A stretch of 55,251 bases of DNA from CAZLQF01 sp964561545 (GTDB lineage Bacteria > Bacteroidota > Bacteroidia > CAILMK01 > CAYYUA01): the NCBI GenBank assembly GCA_964561545.1, contig CAZLQF010000018.1, forward strand, positions 1-55,251, written 5' to 3'. This document shows positions 27,132 through 34,490 of the stretch, piece by piece. A program made the translations under genes and the position numbers. The notes beneath the pieces are model-generated. The model was not told the DNA's origin and searched no databases. It saw only the letters and a program-made list of their open reading frames with translations. Position 1 is the stretch's first letter; every line of letters starts with the position of its first letter.

Positions 27132-27767
27132 ATGAGCAATAACATCATTAAACAGGTTTTAACACCTTCAGCCATGTGCTTATTATTTGTGGGCGGGCTG
27201 TTGCTTACAGGATGTAAGCAAAATACCAACACCCCTAAACCCAAAGGCTATCCCAGAATTGACTTTCCAGAGCGTGGCTATCAGGAATTTGATAGTACTT
27301 GCCCTTTTTCGTTTCAATATCCCAGTTATGCCACCATCGTACCTAATCAATCAAAAGATGCCCAGGATTGTTGGATCAATATCTTATACAAACCACTTGG
27401 TGCTAAGCTTTATTTGAGTTACCAGGATTTTAACAACCAACAACAACTGAACACCCTTAAAGAAGATGCCAGGACCTTGGTCTACAAACATACGGTAAAG
27501 GCTTCTCAGATTAAGGAAAACCAGATCAAACAGGACACACAACAAGTTGAGGGCATTTTTTATGAACTTGGAGGAAATGCTGCTACAGCCATTCAATTTT
27601 ATATTACAGATACTGACCAACACTATTTAAGAGGATCATTGTATTTCGAGGTTGAACCGAATCGAGATTCCCTTGATCCAGTCATTGATTATTTGAAGAA
27701 GGACATTGTTAAAATGATCAATACGTTGGAATGGAAGCAAGGATCAAAGGCAATAAGTAATCAATAA
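27132..27767 (+). CDS. gldD: Gliding motility lipoprotein GldD
   Basis: GldD is a lipoprotein required for gliding in Flavobacterium johnsoniae and linked to T9SS function. The 211-residue protein has a signal peptide with lipobox LLTGC (Cys28), then the family sequence: PKGYPRIDFPERGYQEFD, CPFSFQYPSYA, CWINILYKPLGAKLYLSY, a VYKHTVKASQI stretch, and SLYFEVEPNRDSLDPVIDYL near the end. In Flavobacterium it neighbours gldE, ssb and mutY, none of which is here; instead it sits between a cold-shock gene and recG. Identification rests on the remembered family pattern and is good. Confidence 0.9.
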   Translation: MSNNIIKQVLTPSAMCLLFVGGLLLTGCKQNTNTPKPKGYPRIDFPERGYQEFDSTCPFSFQYPSYATIVPNQSKDAQDCWINILYKPLGAKLYLSYQDFNNQQQLNTLKEDARTLVYKHTVKASQIKENQIKQDTQQVEGIFYELGGNAATAIQFYITDTDQHYLRGSLYFEVEPNRDSLDPVIDYLKKDIVKMINTLEWKQGSKAISNQ

Positions 27768-27822
27768 CAAAGCAACGATTAAGGCTAATCGCAGGTTTTA
27801 GAATACTGGGTTAAGTCCCTAT

Positions 27823-27852
27823 TGCAAATGAAATGTCATAATTTCATTTGCA
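27823..27852. repeat. Perfect inverted repeat between gldD and recG
   Basis: TGCAAATGAAAT (27823-27834) and ATTTCATTTGCA (27841-27852) are perfect reverse complements around a six-base spacer. No T run follows, so it is either a weak terminator of gldD or an operator-like site 60 bases before the recG -7 element. Confidence 0.6.
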
Positions 27853-27913
27853 TTTCATAAACTGTTCTACTACATTTCAATACAGTTAAATTTTATTTTG
27901 AGCAAACTCAAAT

Positions 27914-27921
27914 TAAATTTG
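27914..27921 (+). promoter_or_regulatory. Probable -7 element of recG promoter
   Basis: TAAATTTG fits TAnnTTTG and lies 31 bases before the recG reading frame opens at 27952. The nearest TTG upstream is only 13 bases away, which weakens the case. Confidence 0.35.
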
Positions 27922-27951
27922 ATCCGCTTACATTGATGGATCAAACGTGAA

Positions 27952-30069
27952 TTGTATCAAGTGGAACAAGCCAATTCCCTAAAAACAGATATTGAATACC
28001 TTAAGGGCGTGGGTCCTAAAAAAGGGGAGCACCTGAGAAAGGAGTTGGACATCCATGCCTTCCGGGATTTGCTGCTCTATTTTCCTTTCCGTTACGTAGA
28101 CCGAAGTAAAGTCCATCCCATACAAGCAGTTTTTTCAAACGATAGCTACATCCAAATTGCCGGCACCCTCAAAAATGTTAGGGAAGCGGGCAGTAAATAC
28201 AAAAAGCGTTTAACTGCCCTATTAAGTGATGAGACCGGGAAGGTCGAGTTGATTTGGTTCAAGGGTGCCAATTGGGTTCAAAAATACCTACAAGAAGGGC
28301 AACAATACATCGTCTTTGGCAAACCAAATTTTTTCAAGGGGCAGGTAAGCATCCCCCACCCAGAGCTGGAGTTGATGAACGATGAACAGCAAAAAAGTGG
28401 TGGATTGGGCATTCAGCCTGTTTACGGAACCACAGAAAAGTTGAAAGCCAAGGGATTGGATAGCAGGGGCATTGTGAAGATCCAGCAAAATCTGATCGAT
28501 AACTGCATTCAAGAGGTAACCGAAATACTCCCTCAAAACCTTAAGGATGCTTTTAAACTTATTGGCAGGCAGGATGCTTTTAAAAACATTCACTTTCCGG
28601 AGGACTTTAGAACGCTTGAAAAGGCCCAATACCGCCTCAAGTTCGAGGAATTGTTTTTCATCCAACTTAAACTAATACGCCATAAGGCAGAACGGCAAAA
28701 ACTAAAAGGGAAGGTTTTCGAGACGTTGGGTCATTACTTCAACCAATTTTACCATGAAGTACTGCCTTTTGAATTAACAGGGGCCCAGAAGCGGGTGCTG
28801 AAGGAAATTCGTAAAGACCTCAAATCAGGTTATCAGATGAATCGCCTAATGCAAGGCGATGTGGGAAGTGGGAAAACGGTTGTTGCCTTGATGGGCATGC
28901 TCATGGCCCTGGATAATGGCTTTCAGGCCACCATGATGGCACCCACGGAAATCCTTGCCATCCAGCATTTCAATACTTTGAAAACCCTGCTGGATGGTGT
29001 GGACGTGGAAGTTAGGCTTTTAACCGGCTCCTCCAAAGCTGCAGAGCGGAAAGAGATCCTGAACCTGCTTAGTACGGGTAAGCTTCAAATCATTGTGGGA
29101 ACGCATGCCTTGTTGGAAGACCCAGTTCAGTTCAGCAATCTGGGATTTGTGGTCATCGATGAACAACACCGCTTTGGGGTGGCCCAACGGGCAAGGCTCT
29201 GGAACAAAAGCAAGATTCCACCCCATATTTTGGTTATGACCGCTACGCCCATTCCGCGAACCCTTGCGATGACGCTCTATGGAGATCTTGATTATTCCGT
29301 GATCGATGAGTTACCGCCTGGTAGGAAACCCGTGAAAACACGCCATGTCTATGAGAACAAACGGCTCCAGGTATTTGGCTTCTTCAGGCAAATGATCCAA
29401 AAAGGGCAGCAGATCTACATCGTTTATCCTTTAATTGAGGAATCGGAAAAGATGGACTATCAAAACCTCATGGAAGGTTATGAATCGATATGCAGGGAGT
29501 TTCCGCTGCCCGATTACAAGGTTAGCATTGTACATGGCCAAATGAAACCGGAGGACAAGGATTACGAGATGGAACGCTTTAAAAAAGGAGCAACCCAGAT
29601 CATGGTGGCTACCACCGTTATTGAAGTGGGCGTGGATGTACCCAATGCCACCGTTATGCTCATTGAAAGTGCTGAACGTTTTGGCTTGTCCCAGCTTCAT
29701 CAATTAAGAGGCCGTGTAGGCAGGGGTGGTAACCAGTCTTATTGCATTCTTATGACTGGCTACAAATGTTCTGAGGATGCCAAGAAAAAGATGAAAGCCA
29801 TGACCGAGACCAACGATGGCTTCAAGCTTTCCGAGGTGGATATGAACCTGAGAGGACCGGGCGATATTTCAGGAACCCGGCAAAGCGGAGACCTTAACTT
29901 CAAAATTGCCAACCTGGCCACCGATAACAAAATCTTACAAGCTGCCAGGACAGCGGCTCAAAAAATAACCGATGAAGATCCGGAACTTCAAAATCCTGAA
30001 AACAGTGGTATTAAACGCTATTTTGAAAGGCTGGAAAAAGGCAAGCCTAATTGGAGCTTGATTTCGTAG
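27952..30069 (+). CDS. recG: ATP-dependent DNA helicase RecG
   Basis: RecG remodels stalled replication forks and branched DNA. The 705-residue protein has the N-terminal wedge/OB domain (YLKGVGPKKGEHLRKEL; FPFRYVDRS), then the two RecA-like lobes: Walker A in MQGDVGSGKTVVAL (about 303-316), the DEQH box in VVIDEQHRFGV, TATPIPRT, and the C-terminal QLHQLRGRVGRG motif VI. Length is normal. The frame has no ATG before the conserved region: an in-frame TGA lies shortly upstream, so translation must begin at TTG (27952) or GTG (27961). It appears monocistronic. Confidence 0.96.
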   Translation: MYQVEQANSLKTDIEYLKGVGPKKGEHLRKELDIHAFRDLLLYFPFRYVDRSKVHPIQAVFSNDSYIQIAGTLKNVREAGSKYKKRLTALLSDETGKVELIWFKGANWVQKYLQEGQQYIVFGKPNFFKGQVSIPHPELELMNDEQQKSGGLGIQPVYGTTEKLKAKGLDSRGIVKIQQNLIDNCIQEVTEILPQNLKDAFKLIGRQDAFKNIHFPEDFRTLEKAQYRLKFEELFFIQLKLIRHKAERQKLKGKVFETLGHYFNQFYHEVLPFELTGAQKRVLKEIRKDLKSGYQMNRLMQGDVGSGKTVVALMGMLMALDNGFQATMMAPTEILAIQHFNTLKTLLDGVDVEVRLLTGSSKAAERKEILNLLSTGKLQIIVGTHALLEDPVQFSNLGFVVIDEQHRFGVAQRARLWNKSKIPPHILVMTATPIPRTLAMTLYGDLDYSVIDELPPGRKPVKTRHVYENKRLQVFGFFRQMIQKGQQIYIVYPLIEESEKMDYQNLMEGYESICREFPLPDYKVSIVHGQMKPEDKDYEMERFKKGATQIMVATTVIEVGVDVPNATVMLIESAERFGLSQLHQLRGRVGRGGNQSYCILMTGYKCSEDAKKKMKAMTETNDGFKLSEVDMNLRGPGDISGTRQSGDLNFKIANLATDNKILQAARTAAQKITDEDPELQNPENSGIKRYFERLEKGKPNWSLIS

Positions 30070-30159
30070 GAAATGTAAGCGGTGTATTGTTCCTGCTTTT
30101 GGTCCTAAATCAATGCTCCTTGATAGAATTTCGATTAAACATCCGTCAAACCCCCTACC

Positions 30160-30504
30160 GCATCAAGTGTAAAATTCCCTGCTTGTAGATAGGTTGAATT
30201 GTTGAAACGAACATTTGTCTTCAATATAACTTCCCATAACATCCTGAATATGAAGGTTTGGCACGACTCTCTTAAAAGTGATCTTATCCATATGGCTGTT
30301 GAGCAAACTTTCGTAGGAAGTCGTGCCACACCTATCCATGCACACGATTTTGCAAATCAGGTTATTTGGTCTGGGGCAGCCCCGCTCATTGCCAAAGTGT
30401 TCGCTGTATTGATTATGGCATTTGGTATCATCACACCCACTTTCACATACATCGTTGCTTCGGTAGCTAACCAATTTATTAGCTCTATCTTTTGATAAGT
30501 TCTT
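30160..30504 (-). pseudogene. Decayed downstream copy of a T9SS type-B cargo end
   Basis: The minus-strand end (30187-30160) matches the last codons of the next pseudogene at 24 of 28 bases, and reads LQAGNFTLDAVGG in the matching frame. Upstream of it a different frame is open for about 110 codons and is Cys-rich (DVCESGCDDTKCHNQYSEHF; NLICKIVCMDRCGTTSYE), but it has no ATG at its start. I read this as a second, older relic of the same cargo family lying in tandem, with the Cys-rich frame either part of it or chance. No function is assigned. Confidence 0.35.
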
Positions 30505-31125
30505 AACGCATCAAATGTAAAGTGCCTTGCTTGTAAAGCTTCTTACCTCGTTTGCTTTTGGCTTCAATTAAATACAGGTAGATGCCTTTTTTAGCCCGGA
30601 TTCCCTCAAAAGATCCATCCCAGCCTTCTTCAATGGCATTACCCTGATAAACCTGTTGCCCCCATTTGTTGTAAATAGTTCAAGTGGCTTTTTTCAATCC
30701 GATGCCTTTGATGGAGAATTTATCATTCTTGCCATCACCATTGGGGGAGAAGGCAGAAGGGATCCACACCTGCGGTTTAAAATAAATGCATAGCTCATTG
30801 CTTTCAGAGGTAATCTTTCCGGCTGCCTGATGGGCTTTAATGTAATAGTATTTATAGGCACTTTGGGTTTTGGCATCCTGTCCATTGCATGCATAAAGTA
30901 TGGAAGGGCTATTACCATTATTTAGTTATTTTAACATTCCTATCCTGAAATTTGCCATCTCTCAGGGGATTCATACCCTGCACTTTCAGCTAATTGCTTA
31001 CCCTTTTGCACCTGCGTTGGTTCACAGATTCCGTATAATTCCATATGCTCGTTTCACTCGTATCTAAATTTTCTGGAATAAAGGGTTAAAAAGGATCTTT
31101 AATAAAGAGCTTTTTAAAAGCGAAG
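30503..31125 (-). pseudogene. Decayed T9SS type-B (CHU_C) cargo gene end
   Basis: The minus strand encodes a gliding-motility-associated C-terminal domain: WIPSAFSPNGDGKNDKFSIK, a TGA stop, then TIYNKWGQQVYQGN, WDGSFEGIRAKKGIYLYL and the last residues KLYKQGTLHLMR before the stop at 30503. One nonsense codon splits the domain. Upstream to about 30916 the frame is open (YKYYYIKAHQAAGKITSES); beyond that, stops and frame changes break it, although pieces such as ENLDTSETSIWNYTESVN and KGKQLAESAGYESPERWQ still read as protein. The N-terminal bulk of the original adhesin or enzyme is gone. This explains most of the 30070-31140 gap. Confidence 0.75.
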
Positions 31126-31140
31126 ACCTATTTCAATTGT

Positions 31141-32592
31141 TCAAAAAGCCTTCGAAAAGTGCAGGAATAAATCACTTTCGCCCCTTTCATTAAAGGAATA
31201 TTCAAACCGGAACACTGAATCGTAAAAAGTGACAAAATCAAAACCAGCGCCGTAACCATAAATGTGTTGATTACCAAAAAGATTGTTTTCTCTCGAGGTA
31301 TAATCCCATACGTAACCATGATCGCCATACACTTTAAATAACAAAGTAATGGGGATGGTCCTGAATTGTTCGATGGGAATGAAATCGAGGTTCTCAAAGG
31401 TGTGCTCCAAAAATTGAAATTTTAAGGTATTGCGGTTTAATAAATAATCCTGGCCATTGATCACATAATATTCGTACCCTCTTACAAACCTGGATCCATA
31501 TCCGAGTCCTTCTTCAATGGAAAAGGGTTGCTGCCTGGGATAGGAGTATTTGCCCTTTACACTGTTGGCCAAGTAAAAATCCTTGGTTAGTTCTGTGAAT
31601 CGATCATAATTAGCTTTGGCCTGCCAAATATCAACATCATTGAATATTCCCAATCCCAATTTGGAAAGGTCCAATTCAGCAAAGTAGCCTTTTAAAGGAT
31701 AAGAGCTGTTATTAAGAAAATCACTTTGATACTTGTAGCGCAACTGAAAATACCGTTGAATGTTTTCCCCTTGTTTATAATAACGATTATTTTCGCTCAA
31801 CACCGATCGATCTACCCAATTGGAAAAAAATTTGACCTCTGCAAAATGGGTGTTATGGATCGCTTCCCTCCTCCTGTATTGCAATTGGAAATCAACGCCT
31901 TTTTTCATTATCCCATCCCCATCAAAAAACTCAAGTTTATTGCTATCGGTTTTTACGGCGATCTCTCGGTTTTGATTGTAAGCAGCACCTACTTTAAGTC
32001 CTGATTTCTGTGCGGCATCAAAAAACGGGAGGGTGTAAGAAAGTTTGAACTTCTTAGTGTAGCCGAATTGCAACAGCGTTTTTAATTGATCGTTCCTGCC
32101 GGTTAAATTTTCCTGGAAGAACCGTATTCCATATTCGGTCCTGGAGAGCTGGTGATCGTATTCCACCCACCATTCATTAAAGTTTCGGTCAGCCAAGTTA
32201 AAGATGGGAGCCGGAAAGGTATACCAACGCTCCTTGACCTTCACCAACCAGGCAACCTGGTCCTCATACAATTGCATGGTATCCATTTGAACGGTCACAA
32301 AAAGCTGGGTTTTCATGACATTGTTCTCGTTTTGCTCAATGGTTGGGGATATCTTAGAAGCCTTCAGTGTATCGCCTTGAGCAAAGGTCATTTCTCTAAG
32401 GATGATGTACCTTTTGGTGCGCTCATTGCCGGCTATCCTAATGCTATCAACGATCAAGTAATCGTTATCCCCCTGTTTATTTTGTGCTTGTTTGGTTTGT
32501 GAAGCAGCTAAAAATGAAAAGAACATAGCAAAGCATAGGCTTCCAAATACCTTTAGAACTTTGGTTATATCTGCTATGCAAAAGTTAAACAA
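31141..32592 (-). CDS. BamA/TamA-like outer-membrane barrel with one POTRA-like domain
   Basis: The 483-residue protein has a signal peptide (cut near residue 30, LAASQ). A region of about 110 residues that fits one POTRA domain follows (YLIVDSIRIAGNERTKRYII), then a beta barrel ending in Phe as required for BAM recognition. The motif RFVRGYEYYVINGQDY near residue 380 is the loop-6 VRGY/F signature of the Omp85 superfamily. Full BamA has five POTRA domains and about 800 residues; this is a short Omp85 protein whose client or role is unknown. It is divergent from ppx with 329 bases between. Confidence 0.8.
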   Translation of the reverse strand: MFNFCIADITKVLKVFGSLCFAMFFSFLAASQTKQAQNKQGDNDYLIVDSIRIAGNERTKRYIILREMTFAQGDTLKASKISPTIEQNENNVMKTQLFVTVQMDTMQLYEDQVAWLVKVKERWYTFPAPIFNLADRNFNEWWVEYDHQLSRTEYGIRFFQENLTGRNDQLKTLLQFGYTKKFKLSYTLPFFDAAQKSGLKVGAAYNQNREIAVKTDSNKLEFFDGDGIMKKGVDFQLQYRRREAIHNTHFAEVKFFSNWVDRSVLSENNRYYKQGENIQRYFQLRYKYQSDFLNNSSYPLKGYFAELDLSKLGLGIFNDVDIWQAKANYDRFTELTKDFYLANSVKGKYSYPRQQPFSIEEGLGYGSRFVRGYEYYVINGQDYLLNRNTLKFQFLEHTFENLDFIPIEQFRTIPITLLFKVYGDHGYVWDYTSRENNLFGNQHIYGYGAGFDFVTFYDSVFRFEYSFNERGESDLFLHFSKAF

Positions 32593-32921
32593 AACGGTCT
32601 CAATTTGAAATCAGTACTGCTTAACAATCAACAATCGTTCCTCAGTAAATGCCCGAAATTACAAGAAAATCCTCACAATTGGTATTGCGAAATTTTTGCG
32701 TTTATAAAGCGGTGCCTATGTTAGTGTTTGAAATTGTGTTGGCGTGTTTGCCTTCGATGCTTCTAATCTTAATAGCAAAAATTCAAATACCTCAAGTCAA
32801 CAACCCGAGATCAGCTACTTAAGCAGTAAAATCGGAATTTAAGACTTGATAGGCGGGCACCAAAACCTGTTTCTTGTTATTTCAAAAAACCGTTACTTTT
32901 GGGCTGTATTAAAAGTGCTGC
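32593..32921. other. Intergenic region between the barrel gene and ppx
   Basis: This 329-base divergent gap holds the ppx promoter at its right end. I see no reading frame, hairpin or repeat of note in the rest. The promoter of the barrel gene must lie here but no clear TAnnTTTG was found on the minus strand. Confidence 0.5.
32874..32901 (+). promoter_or_regulatory. Promoter of ppx
   Basis: TTG at 32874-32876, a 17-base spacer and TACTTTTG at 32894-32901 match the Bacteroidota promoter. The ATG follows 20 bases later. Confidence 0.6.
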
Positions 32922-33866
32922 ATGACGGACCTTTACGCCATTGTTGATCTGGGCACCAATACTTTCCACGTTTTAATTGCCGCTAAAGCTGGAAATAATG
33001 AGACCAATATTCTCTTGACCAAAAAGATACCTGTAAAAATTGGCGAAGGCGGCATCAATCAAGGCTATATTTCCCCCCAAGCTTTTGAAAGGGGCCTTGA
33101 AGCATGCAAAGCATTTGAGACCCTCATCAGGGATTATGGTGCCAACCATGTAAAAGTATTAGGAACCTCAGCCATTCGTAATGCCAGTAATTCCAGCGAA
33201 TTTGTTGATTCCATCGAAGCCATTTTTAACACCTCTATTCAAATCATTGACGGGGATAAAGAAGCTGAACTCATTTATTATGGTGTAAGGTGGGCGATTG
33301 GCATGTGGAACAACCCCTCGCTTATCATGGACATTGGTGGGGGTAGTGTGGAATTCATTATTGCCAACCAGCACCAAATCTACTGGAAAGCCAGTTTCGA
33401 AGTAGGAGCAGCAAGGTTAATTGAAAAATTTCCCCACCATTTTCCCATTCAGGAAGAGGAGCAGCAAGCCATTGAACATTACCTTGATAAATACCTGGGA
33501 CCCCTCTTTGATGAAATTCAGCACTATCAGATCAAATCCATTATAGGAGCTTCAGGATCCTTTGAAACCTATACCAGCATCGAATTACAAACTTTCCTGG
33601 GTACCAACGCTGACCCACTGCCCACCATGCATCGCTTCGGCAAAGCAAACTTCGAGCAGATAAGATCCATGATCTTCAATTCCAATAAAGAGGACCTTGA
33701 GCAAATGCCGGGTATGCAGTCATTCCGTGTGGACATGATCAATGCTGCCACCACCTTAATCGATCTGATCCTAACCAAAACTGGCATCGATCATATTTAC
33801 TATTCAGGTTATGCAGTTAAGGAGGGCATCTTATGGGAATTGGTCAATGAGAACAAGGATCCCTAA
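32922..33866 (+). CDS. ppx: Exopolyphosphatase / Ppx-GppA phosphatase
   Basis: A 314-residue member of the ASKHA-fold Ppx/GppA family, which removes terminal phosphate from polyphosphate or pppGpp. Motifs seen are the first phosphate loop VDLGTNTFHVLIA (about 7-19), GTSAIRNASN (about 85-94), the second loop IMDIGGGSVEFII (about 139-151) and IGASGSFE. Only the two N-terminal ASKHA domains are present; the HD domain of long Ppx is absent, as usual in this phylum. Which of the two substrates it uses is not decided by sequence. Confidence 0.88.
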   Translation: MTDLYAIVDLGTNTFHVLIAAKAGNNETNILLTKKIPVKIGEGGINQGYISPQAFERGLEACKAFETLIRDYGANHVKVLGTSAIRNASNSSEFVDSIEAIFNTSIQIIDGDKEAELIYYGVRWAIGMWNNPSLIMDIGGGSVEFIIANQHQIYWKASFEVGAARLIEKFPHHFPIQEEEQQAIEHYLDKYLGPLFDEIQHYQIKSIIGASGSFETYTSIELQTFLGTNADPLPTMHRFGKANFEQIRSMIFNSNKEDLEQMPGMQSFRVDMINAATTLIDLILTKTGIDHIYYSGYAVKEGILWELVNENKDP

Positions 33867-33947
33867 GATCACCAACTTCCTAAAATTTGGGGATAAAGCT
33901 TTCATCTTGCTTTAAGCCTATCAGCTTATGTTAATTTAAGCATTGGG

Positions 33948-34382
33948 TCAAACCATCAAATTCTCAAGCTTTCCCTTGGCTGAATCCGGAATGGCTATTG
34001 GTTGGCGCTTGTCATAATCAAAGCAAACCAAGCCTGTTTTGGCCTCTGCTACCAATTCCTGATTTTTCGTATTAATGATGCGGTAATAAAGGTCAAAGCT
34101 TTTAGAAGCTACATCACCAGGTCCTATAGCGAAATTCAACTGATCTCCTTGAAAAGCTTCGCTTTTGTAAACAATGGCCGAATCTGCCATGATCATGCTT
34201 ACCCCGCCAAAATCCACCTCCGAATAATTCAAATCAGCAAAGAAATGTACCCTTGCTTCATGAATCATAGCAAGAAGCGAATCGTTACCAAGATGAGCGC
34301 CATAGTTCAAATCCGTGATCCTAACCGGAAGGATGACCTCGAATGGTAATTGTTGAGGTAATTCAAGTTTAATCCTGCCCAT
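33948..34382 (-). CDS. Acyl-CoA thioesterase-like hotdog protein
   Basis: A 144-residue 4HBT-type hotdog protein. The opening strand and active-site helix read RITDLNYGAHLGNDSLLAMIHEAR, matching the D-x-N-x-x-G-H pattern of YbgC/FadM-like thioesterases with the usual catalytic Asp in place. The rest forms the expected strands (SMIMADSAIVYKSEAFQGD; DLYYRIINTKNQELVAEAK). The natural acyl-CoA substrate is unknown. It is convergent with ppx, 81 bases apart, and monocistronic. Confidence 0.78.
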   Translation of the reverse strand: MGRIKLELPQQLPFEVILPVRITDLNYGAHLGNDSLLAMIHEARVHFFADLNYSEVDFGGVSMIMADSAIVYKSEAFQGDQLNFAIGPGDVASKSFDLYYRIINTKNQELVAEAKTGLVCFDYDKRQPIAIPDSAKGKLENLMV

Positions 34383-34490
34383 TTAATTCTATAAAAACAA
34401 TTTTAAGCGTGAAGCAATTTTTAATTGCCAATGCATGTAAACGCACTTTTGAAACAAGCATTTCATCCTAAAAACTACTAACACTAACGC

